A stretch of 64,000 nucleotides of DNA from Leuctra nigra (GCA_934045905.1 OW203765.1:29173997-29237996), one strand, 5' to 3'; positions 35,966-50,300 are shown, counted from the stretch's first letter. Notes: generated from the sequence alone by a model not told the origin. Numbers and translations are program-made.

Positions 35966-37632
35966 ATGTTTTTTTGTGGTTTTCAATATTTGAATTAAAA
36001 TAACTTACTTCACAGCAGTATATGCAACATGCAACACACGATTAAATGTCACAAATGTCACGTAAAACCCAGAGCTAATGCATTTTCATGCATTTCTAGG
36101 ATTTTTTTTACATCGGAATTGAAATTTTCTGCGAGTCCTGTCGACTCATAAGTTTATTTGTTCAAATCTATCGTTACAAAAAATAGATCTTCAAAATGTT
36201 TTTCTGGTGATATCAATATCAAAAAGTAATGAAGTTTGAGACATGACCCAATCAGCATATCCCAAGATATATATGGAATAATGGAACCCCTTTCTATACA
36301 TTCTCTCTCCTCTTGGCGTGGTCAGTAGGTAACTTGTAATCTCTTTTGTGAGTTTGGTTGTACACAAAAATACAACACAGGAAACAAAAGTGTCTCATCA
36401 TTAAAACTTATCCTTGGTTCAGCAGTTATTTTTCAGACCGAAGACCAATAATAATTCCATAACCCTTTTTCCACCGAACCATGAAAAGGGTTCGCTATAA
36501 TTATGTAGCAGCAAATCAACCTGGGTACTAGATTGAGCGTCAACGACCACCCACACAATGGCAGAAAACGTCGCGGCTTGCAAGTCACGTGACAAGGCCG
36601 CGACATTGACACGTACTGTGTGTGTTGTCGCTGCCAACAGGCCTGACAGTTTGTTTTGTGTTGTGGCACCTGTCATGACAAAAGCTTCCGCATTGCTTGG
36701 CTATTGGATTTGGTTTTAGACCACAATATCTTAAATTTCTAAATCTAAATATTTGATAATTTCCGTATTAATCGTACTATCGGGAACAGGGAGAGTTTTT
36801 TTTTCGTATAAAGACTCTCTTTATCATAATTTCAACATTTTTTATTTGAACGGACCCTGTTTCCAATAATGGGTCAGGGCAGGCGCGTAGGATCTTTAAC
36901 TAATATTTTTGTTTGAAAATAATGTGCGGACATTTGTATAGCTTTAAAAAAGTATATTCAGAGTATAGATACAATTACTTATTTTATCCCGTTGTTTGTT
37001 TTGCTTCCGTGATTGTAGGCTATAGGCAATTCCCAAGTCACAAAGTTCAACCAATCGATCTGAAAATAAAGCTCTACGTGTTGCATTGAACAGACCAGTG
37101 GTTTGATGTATGTTTTTTTATCGGTATTTGTCAATTTACAGATAGGTACTTGCCTGTGCCAACATGCCAGGCAACTTTATTCATGTTGATCAATTTTGAA
37201 AAGAGGATTATGTTCTGACATGGGCGACCGCAGAATTTCTGCCAGAGGGGGGTGGGAGGCGCGCCCCCCACCGTGGACCGCAGGGCTTTTTTGGTTTTTG
37301 GACACATTGAAATCAATTTTGAGACGTTATGACCAGTATTTTGTTGAAATATTAAATATTTTTAAAATTATACTTTGGGGTGGTGGAGGGCTTGCACCCC
37401 CTCCATGCCCCCGCAGGGCATTTCTTTGGTTTTTTTACACTTTGAATGTTAGATTTTTTGAGTTTAATGTTTACAAAATGAAACAATAATACGTAAAACG
37501 TCATAAAAAATGTATGTTTTCCTGACATCCAGGGGGGGGGGGGGAAAGCCCCCCCCTGTGATGATATTCAATAAGACAAATTACAAATTACACAAGAATT
37601 TTCAAATATTTGGATGAAGAACCAGAAAGTCT
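35966..37632. other. Intergenic stretch with a GC-richer island
   Basis: Positions 36530-36680 are GC-richer, with open frames of about 80 codons on the minus strand but no recognisable domain. At 37215-37300 and 37375-37430 two related G/C-rich segments share a CCGCAGGGC core and a following TTTTGGTTTTT run. A 13-base G run starts at 37532 and faces a nearby C run. Confidence 0.45.
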
Positions 37633-38753
37633 AATAGGGAAGTCTCGTGAAGATTTGAATTCAGAATACCGTATTAACTCGTGTATAAGACGCAATTATA
37701 TGTCAATATTTTGATTCTGAAAACAGCCCTGCGTCTTATACACGCATACCAAGCTTTTTTCCCAGTAAATCCAAGGTGGATGTTTGTAAACAGAGCTGTG
37801 GTAGACTGCCACATGTTGTCTATCTCTGCCTTTCCCTCTCACTCTGTCTGGACTACTCATACTGTGTCTAGACACAACACTATTAACATATTACATTTGT
37901 GCAATAAAATGTTTTCCCTTGCATTTAGATCAGGAGACAAAATATATGTTTACATCTGAAAAACATTGCTCTGAGAGGTATAAAATAGACTAAACACTGT
38001 TGAATGGCAATCTTAATGGAAGGGGAGGAGGGGGGAGTTGGGTTTGTTTTGGAATGCAGAGGAAAGGCAGGTGCATGCCTCTTAGAGCAAGCAACAGCTG
38101 CTGGGAAGAGACACCCCCTCCCCCTTTCTCAGAAGCAGGACATTAATGTTTGTTTACAACAAGTTGGCAGTGATTTTCATTAAAATAGCTCAGTTAGCTG
38201 GAAAACCAACATTTAGATGGATATCATGTATACAAACACACACTGTTTTCATCATTTACTGCGTCTTATACACACATGCTAAGTGTTTTCTTAAAATAGA
38301 CTTCTCAAAACAAGGGTGCGTCTTATACACGAGTGCGTCTTATACACGAGTTAATACGGTAATATTTATTTTATGAAAGTTGAGATGTTGCTGAACACAG
38401 ATGTGGTATTATTTTTGTTGTTGGACGAATAGTTCTCATGTAATTAATTTACAAAGTTTGGTAGATCTCCTCTCATTTAAAAACAGGAAAATTGGCAATG
38501 ACATCATAGTTTGCTATATTGCCATGGCAACAAGGGAATCCCCATGTCAACACAATGTTCAAGACTTGGAAATGACATCACAGTTCTGATTCTTGTTACA
38601 GGCCGTTTTTCCCGCCAAAAATCCTATGATATTTGAACTCGATTTTTATGAATGAAAATTTAAGATTTCATAGGTAATAAGTGTATTTGTCATTATTATT
38701 TGTGTTTATTTATAGAAATTTACTAGAATAAAATTTCATGAGACTTCCCTATT
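37633..38753. mobile_element. AATAGGGAAGT element with a nested insertion
   Basis: Ends AATAGGGAAGTCTCGTGAA (left) and its inverse TTCATGAGACTTCCCTATT (right, ending at 38753) form terminal inverted repeats with one mismatch in about 19 bp. It is interrupted by the element at 37669-38359. A partial relative lies at 26811-26985. Confidence 0.75.
37669..38359. mobile_element. Tc1/pogo-type MITE with TA duplication
   Basis: CCGTATTAACTCGTGTATAA at 37669 is mirrored at 38340-38359. TA flanks both sides (37667-37668, 38360-38361). GCGTCTTATACAC recurs at least four times inside, near both ends, like transposase-binding sites. Length is 691 bp, with no transposase. Confidence 0.85.
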
Positions 38754-39477
38754 GAAATTGGTATGATCGCGCTACCTGTTGAGCGTTGCTCTAACTATGG
38801 CAAGGCGGGAAAATATGAATCTTGCATATTTCACGAGAATTTTCATTTGTTTCATGTATCGTTAATTAAGTCCTCGAGGATTTTTTACCTAATTGTATTG
38901 TGTGGGGAAAAGACAAACCCACAATCTAGACCAATGATTGAAAGATGTAGGAAACTTTAATGAGTACATTCTCTTTTTTGTGAAAATAAAATAGGTACAA
39001 TAATAATCATTAAAACATAGGATTTGGATAATTACTTTAAATCAAAACAAGGAATTTCTGGTGTTTTGATTAATATCATTGATTAATTCCCACTGTTCTT
39101 AATAAAATAAATCAATTTTGCTTAGGGTTGCTTGCTGGTGACTTTCGATGTTTCAAAACTAAAAATTAAAAATATCCATGCAAAATCTTTATGATTGTTC
39201 TGAAAGGAATATTATGTGGTCTACTAAAATTTAGTGTGAGATAAAGTGTACATTCGAGGTTGCTTTCATAATTGTAAACACGACATTACGCCACTCGCCG
39301 TAGACAATACAAAATGTCAAAGGGCATAAAACCACATAAAACACATCTTTACCAAATGATGCACACTGTGTCTCACACTGATCAAGAAACATTAAATATC
39401 CCAAATAAGGTTATATTTAAATTTATTAATTATAAAGCTAAATGAATTAAATAATGTACAATAAGTATTGACTAGTT
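38754..39477. other. 3' flank of the ribosomal protein gene
   Basis: AT-rich, no gene recognised. It includes the putative 3' untranslated region of the minus-strand gene ending at 39478. Confidence 0.45.
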
Positions 39478-40173
39478 CTAGAATATTCTCCCTTCCAGTC
39501 CCTCAACTTCTTTCCTCTCATTCACTTGACCGGTGATCTTGATCGAGTTTATCCTAAGCATCGTGAATGGAGCACGGAGAAAGTTAATCCGCATGTATTG
39601 TTTCCTGCGCTTCTTGCGAAACCGAGTCTTCAGGTGCGACAAAGTCTTCTCAATCACGGTGGCTTCGACGCTGACAAGTTCTCGAGACAATATCGGCCTG
39701 CCGATCAAAGTAAAGTCTGAACTACCAACCAGAAGGACCTTTTCCAGCTTCAGTTTATCTCCGATTGTGGGCGGCCAATATCCTTCGAGGACCACGATAT
39801 CTTCGTCTGTCACTTTAAACTGTTTTCCCAATATGTGGACAACAGCAAACAGTCTGCCTTGAGAATTGGTGTTTAGTTGATTGTTTACTTTGGATACAAC
39901 ATCTTTTGTAATTTCATTTTCCTGTGAGATGTCAAGTAAAACTTCTTGTTCAGGTTTTGAAAGCACCAATGCTGATGAGGCGCCTGCGTTAGTACGAAGT
40001 GAAGCTGTTTGTATTAGATTTGGTAATTGCACTGCCGTTATTTGTGTTCTTGGTACACATTGAAGTAATCTTAGACAAGGTGAAGTGTGGTTATTTAAGA
40101 TTTGTTTGCAAAATAATGGAAATAAACCGATATCAAGCGATCTTCGGAAAAGCACGTTCAGCGTAGCCGCCAT
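39478..40173 (-). CDS. mRpL21: Mitochondrial large-subunit ribosomal protein bL21m, 231 aa
   Basis: A single open exon with a good start context (GCAAAGATGG) and stop at 39478. The N-terminal 60-90 residues are basic and serine-rich, as expected for a mitochondrial targeting sequence (MAATLNVLFRRS). The bL21 fold starts at about residue 105 (FAVVHILGKQFKVTDEDIVV) and contains KLEKVLLVG, a Lys/Arg-rich TRFRKKRRKQYMRINFL loop and TMLRINSI. The protein binds 16S-type rRNA in the mitoribosome. Length agrees with animal mitochondrial L21 proteins (about 200-230 aa). It has no intron, which leaves open whether this is the parental gene or a retrocopy; the intact frame favours a functional gene. Confidence 0.93.
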   Translation of the reverse strand: MAATLNVLFRRSLDIGLFPLFCKQILNNHTSPCLRLLQCVPRTQITAVQLPNLIQTASLRTNAGASSALVLSKPEQEVLLDISQENEITKDVVSKVNNQLNTNSQGRLFAVVHILGKQFKVTDEDIVVLEGYWPPTIGDKLKLEKVLLVGSSDFTLIGRPILSRELVSVEATVIEKTLSHLKTRFRKKRRKQYMRINFLRAPFTMLRINSIKITGQVNERKEVEGLEGRIF

Positions 40174-43100
40174 CTTTGCACTTGTTGTTCATTTTCTAGG
40201 AGGCTGTGAATTCCGAAGATTGGCGGGAATTTTTAAACTCGGAAGTTTTAACTTCTAACCAACCCTTCCCTCTCTCTCACACAGAAAGAAGAGAAATCGA
40301 GCAAGATGCTGCCCTGTTTATAATAAATGTTTAAAATTCCTCTAAGGTTTAACCAAAACGCATTCTTTGCTAACACAAAGCAGAGTAATTTGCAGAAATA
40401 AAATAAAAGCAGTACTTAGGTATAATAGCATAGGATTTTATGGAAGGGTAATTTATTTCTGAAAAATAAATAGTAAGTACACCCCATTCACACCATAAAA
40501 ACAAGCTATATTTGTATCATTTCATAAATATATAATTACTTCATTTGGAAGATTAGACTACAAAACATGCTGTTAAAATAAAATACTAGACAAAACCATT
40601 TGCTTCCCAAAAATCGCTTTGATGTAGGTAATTAGTAATTACACATTACAGTAAGTAGCAACCACTAAGTCATGGAGCTCATTTTCATGCCAAAGTTGAT
40701 TTTACTGGTTTTAATTAATACCTTGCATTTCTATTTGCCACAAAAGTAATAAAACCAATAAAAACTCGGAAAGAAAATCACTTTTTCGACATCAAGTTGG
40801 TATATATTGAATAATTAACATTACATGAAGCTGAGCTGGTTTCATTGAAAAATGAGTGAGCATTTATAATCGTATCACCTGCAGCCACATTATTTCATGA
40901 AATACAACATTAATAAATTCAAGAGATGACCTTGATACACATTAATCTTACAAATGTAGTTCCCACATTGATCGCAACAAATAGGCAATGGAGATATACA
41001 TACACATTATTGTCACATTGATTCAAAACAAACTTATTATTATTTCTTCTGACTGGAGTAAAATAAAAATTGCATAGAGAAATAAAGGTGTGCAATTACA
41101 ATTTGCGAATAAATCATACCTACGAGGTCTAAGATCACATACACATATAAAAGTAAGTACTTAGTTAGTATCAAAGTAGAGGTAAACATAGTAAAAATAA
41201 ATTGTATTTCTTTGGTAATACGATAATAAATGTGGCTGCTCTGGTGAAAAAAACAACATATTCTAGACATTCGATTTCAGACATAGTTTTGTTTTGTTGG
41301 AAAAACACTACATTTGAGGCATTGCGCTTACTAATTTATGAACTTTTATTGAAAAGTCAGACCAAACCGAAATATGTGCATTGCAAGGGGGTTAGGATTA
41401 TAGATAATTGAGAAATATTTACTAATTAATTATGAACTGCCCAATCTGGCAAATTCATTAATAGGCGTATCAAGCAATAACACACCCGTGTATGATACCA
41501 CAAACCTGAATTTCAGGACACTTTTCGAATTGGAAGGACAATTTTAGGCTAATTTTCAGTACTTATCATAGGCAAACATTTTATGTAGACTATTTACAAC
41601 ACTTATATGCGATACAATTTTTGTGTTCGCGGGTTTCACATAATAAATACAACACAACATAATATACTAACTATGTAGTTTAACTACGCCCCACCCAACA
41701 CATTGTAATGATTTAATGTAGTTATTTTTATTTAACTTCTTAAATTTGATGCCCAAAAAACGTCCCGAACAGGACGTTTCATGACAACGAAACATTATTC
41801 CAAATTTATACCACTCTGATTGCATCATTCAACAATACATCAACAGTTGGTCCACATCGATTCGACTATTTGGCACTCGTTCTCGGTTGATGTACCGACA
41901 TTCCATACGCCTCCGTAAACCCTGACGTTTTCCAGCAACGCAAACAGGCTTGTTAAACTCTATTAGTCATCTTCGAAGCTCAGTTTTAAAAGTAGGTATC
42001 ACATTTAGTTCATTTCTTTCTAAAAACAAAAACACAGTGTAGGTATTCTTACAACACCTAACCTACTACCTAAAATCACAATGGAGTAACCTACATAGTA
42101 GCGGATTTGCGTAGGTACCCATCTTCGATAAAGCACAAAACCACTTCCACAGCAATCTAAAGTTAACAGTTATGATGTATGTAGGTAGTTTAGTTTGTTA
42201 CAAGACGGAACATTTGATTGCAATGCAAGGAAAGTGTAAGATTGAGCGAGCAAAGCAAGTAGTTTAAATTACGTTCATGTGTCTTAAATTTTCCCAGATT
42301 TATTAATGAATCAAGAAGTGAGCTGTATAAAAAATAGTAGTACTTGTAATTCAGTAGTTGCAAGGGATACAGATTCGTGCGCTGCTTGGATTTGCTAAAT
42401 CATCGGACAGTCATAAGTTCTGCATTTTTCCTGATATTTTCGGTAATATGTTGTTTTCATTCTTATATTTTCAGTTCATTCAATTCAACTAATTTTTTCA
42501 CTTAGGTAGTTGTCCTATTGCTGTGTTTAATTTATAAAAAAGGAATTGATTTGAGTCCTAATTGAAAACATTGATCTATGTAATTCAGTCTGAAGGCCAG
42601 AAAGATCATTGAATTGAGTGAATAATCTTTACAATATGATGACTTCAAGCTCATACCCATGATCGTATGGCTTCGTTCATTCGCAGTGTTTTTTCCGAGT
42701 GTACTATGATTCAAATCCCATAAAAATACATTTCATGTACCTTTCCCTAATTCAAGAGAATTGAATTGTATGTCACACTGCAAGTACACTATCGCAATTG
42801 AATAGAAATTACAGGGGAAAGCAATCAACCAATGAGCATAAAATTTGATTATTATGATACACCTCCACCTATTCGTAATGAAATTAATAATTATCATCCG
42901 AGCCAATATTGGTACTACAATAATGATCTATCAAATTACAAACAAGGAAAAGCCTCAATTTCAAATACTTTCCTTTCATTTCAGGTGAGTTGGTATGAGA
43001 ATAGTGTCTCACCCTTCGACGGTCGTCGCGTAAGTCGTCACTTGAGTTCGAAGTTCTAATGTGGGGCTATACATGTCTATTATTTATATGAATGCATACT

Positions 43101-44312
43101 ACTTTAGGTACCTATTGTGTTTTGGACAGAAACGGCACAAATAAAGAAGGTTGCGGCTAGAATTTTCTTAGGCCAGGTTATATTTCCAACCTATTCCCCC
43201 TTAGGATTCAAAATATCTGTACATCAGAGATAGAAGGCATGAAGTCCATTTTAATGATTCTAATGCGAGCTCATAAACCAGTAATTCTGCCTTCGTCCAA
43301 TTATCTTGGAATGGTGACACCGGTTATTTTGTAAGAGAATACTCAATATAAAACTTTATTTGTTAACTTCAGTCTAACTTCAATTGATAGAGATGATACA
43401 GTACTTAGGTAATTCCAAAAGTGTGAAACGCAAAATCGAGAAAATAAACTTAGGGCATTCTACTTCTGAGGTACAGATATGCCTCTCTCTAATTTACTCC
43501 CCTCAAAAACTATGAATTGGTAACATAGGGCAGGGTCTTAAACCGATATTAGGTACTAATTTTGACACCAAGAGATTAGAATGTAGTACTTTGGTCTCGC
43601 AAAAAATATGTTATTACATACTTAGTTATTTACTATGCACATATAAATCTTTAGTTTTTATCTAAAAGTAGTTTACAGCCTTTGGAATTCTTAGCCTCGA
43701 CTTCAAAAAGGCATGTATTAAACCGTTTGACAGTTACATGCGAAGATTCGAAGCTTGTCAGAAAACATTAATAAATTGTCATGATTTTTTATCCGTACTT
43801 TCACTAATTTCATAGATTTGAAGTAATCAACAAGTAAAAACTTTTTCTATCCATCATAGCCGATTCCATAACTCAATTGATTTGTGTCACAGTACGTACG
43901 AACAACAAACCTATTGATAACCATCTTTGGCTTAATGCTAAGAAAATGTAGAAATTAGGATACATTTCACTGACTATCACTGCTATCATACACTCATATC
44001 ACAAAGAATAATGAAGGAGGCAATGCCCTAACTTATGCAAGTTAAAAAATCTAATTATAAATGTTCATTATGCATGATAAAGCAAGAGTAAAGATAATAA
44101 AGATACTAAATATAATAATAAAAAATTGTGCCGAGAAAATAAAATAGTTTACCACAGCCAATGATTATTGTTAAGTAGACAGTGTTAACTATCTATTGCA
44201 CTAGATAGAACAAAATGCAAATAAATTGTAGAAGAAAGTAATCAATTGATACCTCATTGTCAGAACGCAAGAAACAGGAAGAGTGTTGATGCATATTGAG
44301 CCGAGATGTCGG
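40174..44312. other. Intergenic stretch between bL21m and TEX2
   Basis: Four kilobases of AT-rich DNA with no recognised gene. The first bases must contain the bL21m promoter. A segment at 42985-43060 (GGTGAGTTGGTATGAGAATA onward) stands out by being GC-richer, but nothing identifies it. Confidence 0.45.
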
Positions 44313-47300
44313 TTACTTGGGCAGGTCGGTTGTCATCGGAGGAATCACTAGATCATCCATGTTCGGAACAACCAACTTTTTCTACGAGACAAGAAAGTTC
44401 ACAATCAGTTTTTATCATCATTTTCTGTACCTCAAGATAAAATGAATAATGATAGAAATGGCACAAAGTTGGTTAACCTTATTATTTATTAGGTTATTGG
44501 ATGAGGACATTCTTAGGCTGCGTTTCACCAAGATTCTAAACCCGGGTTAGAGGCGCCCCGGGTTTAGGACCTGGTTTAGGAGCCTCTAAACCAGGTTTAC
44601 CGCCTCTAACCCGGGTTTGGAATCTTGGTGAAATGCAGCCTTACAAGAGCAATTATTAAAATTTGACTCAAACAATTTCTTGTACTCACATGGAAACTTT
44701 ACCACTTTAGTATTTATTTAGTTAGCTAGCTACGATGTAGGTATTATTTTAAATATAATCTCATTTTACTTTACATACCAACCTTTATTCAACTGCAAAG
44801 AATCTGTCAAGATTGCACCCAATACACCTATAGCTACCTATAAGATTTTAATTTATCATAAACTGGAATTTATGACAATGAATCAAAATACCTAGTTATT
44901 AAAGTTTAAATATATTTTGGAAATAAATAAAAGCAAGTATGATTCCTGATTTTGGCATGAAACCCTCACATTTTAGCCCAAAAATCAAAATTCAGAGACA
45001 TAGGTTAGGTATAATTGCATAGACAATTCTAATGGTACTTGAAAAATGGTTCTTTTATGTACCCTGTAAAAGTAATGTCCATGGAAAGGATGTGCTGGTA
45101 GCGAAGAAACGGGAAGATAAGGATGGAAACGGAGCTCTCGGTGGATTACTTGGGAAGATTTCCAGACATTGGAGCGATCGGTATGTTCCGCATGTTGGGC
45201 CAAACCAGGAATTTCTACAGGAGAGGAGAGAAGAAATCCATCTTTGTAATGATGTCGCATAATACTTGGCCAGTAAAATGTTCACTGAAAAATTCCCACC
45301 CTAACATGGCAGTGGAATCTATCAACAAAAATTACAAATTATACAATTGTTTAATTAGGTATACAAAAACAATATTGGAAATATATTTTAAATGTTATGG
45401 AAGTAAAAAAAAACATCATTGTACTGCCCCATTAGGGTGGGATGGAGTATAGGAGTAAGAGGTAACTCTACATAAATAAATTTTGTGACTAGGTAATAAT
45501 TTCGAAGCTCCTGTAAATGATCAAATCAGTTAGGTACCTAAAAGTTATTCCAGTCCAAAAGTAACTTGATTAATCTATGGTTTTAGTAGATTTGGAATAG
45601 TAATTTCCAGATATTTTTAAATTTATTGAAAGAGAAGACAACAAGAACACAAACCCTCTTCATAATTCAAAGAATTTAAAAATTGCAAATGAAATCTAAC
45701 CCTTGATTACTTGTCAAGCTATGGTTGGAGCTGGTTTGAGTTTAGACAGGACCATATGTGCCAAGTTAATTGAGTAATTATTTATTTAGATCTACCGACT
45801 ATTCATGAAATTGTTACTAGGCAATAACTAGTAAGTTATGATTTCATGAAAAGTCACTAATAATAACATGGCTAGAGATATGGCAAACTGCTCTTTGACC
45901 ATAACTTGGAGGTATGAGTGATAACTTATTCGAGAATACTCAAGATATCACCGAATAAGCGAGGCAATTTAATTGAACAATGAGATCTCTTACGCGGAAC
46001 TCTTGCATGAGTTTCTTCTCGATCCAGGTGACGACGTGCTTGATGTTGAGGTGGCGATCTCCGAACTTGGGCCGCGCCTTGATCCACACCCGGGGGTTGC
46101 CTCGGAAGCCGTACCACAGCCTGTCGGAGGGCGGCGGCGGCATGTTCACCGCCAGCTGGCCGGTCAGTCCGCGGATCTCCACCGTCAGCGTGATGGTCGT
46201 GTTGGACACGCCTTCCATCGCGCGCTTTATGTACTTGTTCTCCGTCGCCTGAAACCAGCACTGCATTTTACACACATCAAATTTGAGAGAGGTTCAATAA
46301 AATAAATTCATTTCAGTGACCTGCTTGTCTTGAGTTTACATACCTAAATCTAGTTGTATAATTTGATAACATAAGAAAAAATACCAAATAAAATACATAG
46401 TTTACCAGCATAACTTAATATTGTTGACCAATATCATTCACAAAAGATGTTGAACACATCCTATTAAACAGAAAGACAAGGAACTGGTTGCAGAACTTCC
46501 ACTTTAATTTTTATAATGAGTGACATTTTCATACCTGTTGGAAATACTTGGAGCTCACTATCTTGCTCATCATTCGGATCATGCCCTTGCCGGTAGCCGG
46601 TGTCGCAGGCTTCTTAGAAGGCGACGCTTCAACCGACTTGCCGCTGAAAAAGCAACCCTCGGCCATTAGCAATGCTGTTCAATGATCGAGAGTGTAGAAC
46701 ATGACGTGGTCTGGACACTCACTCCGTATCCGAGCTGGTCTTGTTGCTGTGGCTCTCGGGTTCCGTCTCGGATGATTCGGCCGAGTCTTCGATCTCGCTG
46801 TCGTAGATCGGGGATTTGCTGCGAAGAGACGAGGTATTATACTCTTGTAGGATGGACTTGGGTCCCTTTTTTAATAACCCCGGTATTGAACGAATTCCCT
46901 CTTTTCTTTAGAAACATTCATATGAAACTTTATTTTTCTGACTTCAGCCTACCTAATAACATTCAGTTTTAGTATTTTCAGTTTTCCTACCACGTATTCA
47001 AAACCTACTTCTTACGAATACTTACTTACGGTTCAGTCACGTGGGTGATTGGAGAAAAGGAGGAGAGCCAGTTGCAAGCAGCGGAGTACAGTTCATACGG
47101 AGCAAGGAATAATAAAGTGGATAAGATCAGGAGGGCAAATATCAGAACAGACTTGAAAGTGGAGAGGTTGACATTCAAATTGGGAATAGAACGGTGATTT
47201 GCAACATGAATAGGATACAAAGGAAGGGAATACCACAACAGCAGTTTGATGTGGCATGTATGTAGCATAGGAGTGGAAAAAATTTGATACAAATTCAAAA

Positions 47301-50300
47301 ACAAAATACCAAATAAAGGAACTTGGAAAGCAGCTGCACTCAATGTCATCCTTCCAACACATAACTTAGTCTTCACTATCTGAGGTTCGCCAGACACCAC
47401 TAACCTCTTCCCAGCCGAGGTCGAGGCCGCTTGTTCTGTGGGCATCGTCGCCTCGGGCTGCGCCGCTTCCTGCTCTCCATTCTGCTTCTTGAGCTTCATG
47501 AGATTCAGCTTGGTCTCGATCGTGAGACAGACGCGGCCTTGGAACGAGACGTCCAGGTCGATCCACAGCCCGTGCGCGTCGATCACGGGTCGCGACGCGC
47601 GGTGGATCAGCGGCACGTCGTGGCCGAACTCTATGTCTCGGAGGATCAGCTTCTCCATGAAGTACGGAGTCTGTGGGGAGAAGAGGGACATAAACCAATC
47701 AGTTGTGTGTGGTCAGCGTTCCTACAGCAATGTATCAAAAACACAAAATTTAAGAGAAAATAACATTAATTTTTGGTAGAAAGCGGGTTAGTTATTTACT
47801 AACACTAAAGCCCGATTTACACGGTACAATTTCTTGAACAGCTTCTGTGTCACATTTGCACTTTTCATACAATTTTGTGTTTACACGACACAACTTCTTG
47901 ACACAGAACTTGAGCTCAACTTTTATATCATTTAGAACATCTCCTAATTGCCATCAAGAAAAGTGACACAGAAGTTGAACAAGAAATTGCTCCATGTAAA
48001 TTGTGCTTAGCATTCCTAATGTAATTTTTAATATTTTTTTTTCAAAATACATATGCACCAAATTTTAATTAATAATGAATAAAATCCTACCTATAAAATA
48101 ATTTAAGAAACATTTTTAGGGGACATGGGGCAAAAAACACAAAAAAGCTGTAAGCATCAAAACACTAAACAGTCGGTCAGGAATGGGCGCATTATAGCAA
48201 ACACAAATATTTGACTATAGAATGAAAACAGGGTGGGCAAGTATCAACATCTTCGGGTGACAGAATTCCCTCAGTCACCTTGATTGCCTCCAACTTCTTC
48301 TCCACTTTGGCACGTATCTTTTGCCTCCAGACCTCGTGGCGCAGAAGGTCGTAGAGCACGTGACCCGCCATCGCGTTGATCCACATGATGTCTCCGTCGA
48401 TCTCCTGCTTCACGTCCAAGGGCACATACGGCTGCTTCGTCCGATGTGGCGTAGATTGTGACTGTAACGGACATGTTCAATACAGAGAGATTCAGAACAG
48501 TATTTGCAATTCATTAACCATAGGATACATACATTTCCAGAGAGAGGCAAATGCTAGTTTATTGCCTGATGAATGTTGACAGTGTCACCATATTAAATAG
48601 GTACTATATTATCAAAATACGCACTGCCCTCTAAAATTATACATTCATGTATTTGACAGGAACTATCTGCATTGTAAAGTTTAATTTTAGAAGGCAGTAC
48701 TTTAGATATTCACAACCTGGCGGCTTGAGCATGCGCAGATCTACCTTGAATGCGTGCCGAGCAGCTGTCGTTGTACTGTAATTAAAGTTGTCTCTCTGGA
48801 AGTATATGTCTTCTAGGAATAGACCTGCTTTGTCTTGGTACACAACGATAATAATAATAATAATATATATCAAAAATATATAAAATCAAAATTTACACTA
48901 GTTCATATGGAGATAATATAATATGGCTATGAAACGATATCAGACCCAAGTGATCATATAGATGTTATAAGAAAGGCCCAGAAGAATCCTTAAAAAAAAT
49001 CTTACCATTAGCTCAAAAGATAAAAAAAAAAAATCAAATCGGTATTAAATTCATACCAGTATGCTTCAAAGGCTGGTAAAGTGATTTTTAAGGTGGTATA
49101 TTTTTAATACCATGGTGCTTCAAAGAGAGGAGTGATAGAGAATCATTTTGTATGGTCGGATCGGATGTTTAAAATTAAGGTGGCTCATCCAATCGGGCAT
49201 AGTCTCAGATTTTCATAATTTTTTGTCTACTTATTGATAATCATGCCATACACAATCCTTGAAAAAATTAAACACTTCTCGTGTCTAGTTTCTGAGAAAA
49301 ATTGAGTTTTCTTCCCCATGTTATCTTATGGCAGACAGGTAAAATCGTGTCACATTTAGGCTAATAATGAAGATCTAATTTTTAGTTTGTCCCAACTAAC
49401 GAAATGATTTCCATATACCTCCTGTGTTAAAGTTTTGTTCAATCTCGAAAGGCAATAAATTAAAACCCCGCTGTAAGACAGGAGTTGCAAGTTAAATTAC
49501 ATTTTATGATTCTCTTATACTTAAATATAGTTGAAATGTTGGAAAAAGTAATTCATGATGGTAATTTCAAAAAAAAAATATTTTGGAATGTTCGATCGGT
49601 TGAGCCACGTTAAAGGAATTGGTGCAGGGACCCAGGATCAGATCGCAAAGTTGGAGCGTTTCTCATATGACATGAATAGTTTGTTTCAATATCATCGGTA
49701 GAAAACGCATCATCTTGTTCATCTGGCATCAGGAAATGGATACTAACAGGAGCGGAGTCGAGAGGAGCCGTGTTGACAGCAATGTTGCGCTTGATCTGGG
49801 GCGTGACGGCGAAAGGCTTCACCTCCAGGTCGTATCTGTTCATGTGCTCGAGATATTCGTCCGGAGCGAGCTCGTGCGCTGCCCTGGTGATGAACTCGGC
49901 GCCCGAGAAGCCGGTCGCAGTGAACGTGGGCTCGGGCACGAAGTTGGTCGTCTCGGCAGGGAGAGGATCTTCCACATGACCGTCATCGAAGACGACCGGC
50001 TTGCGGACGGCGATCGCCAAGCGGGAATACCTGGCGGAGACGAGGGGACGTTAGTCGCAGTGAGACATTGGTTGCACATTACAACGGGCTGAGTTGCGAG
50101 CGTGGTCTTGAAGAGTGTTTTCATCGATTTTTATCAATATATTTTACAATTAAATAAGGCATTGTACGAGTTTTCAGAACTGTTCCATGAAAATAATTTC
50201 ATATCTTGGAATGGTTTTTTATTTTTATTTTGTCCTACAGACGTTTAGTGTCATATTTTTACTAATTTTCGGGCACTTTTATGACGAAATAAAACTAATA

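Noticed and set aside
36419..36676. Overlapping minus-strand frames of about 80 codons in a GC-richer island
   Set aside because: Two frames are open at once, there is no recognised domain and no clear splice context.
42832..43059. 75-codon plus-strand frame
   Set aside because: Low-complexity AT-derived peptide in its first part and no family resemblance; the GC-rich tail is listed only as an unexplained block.
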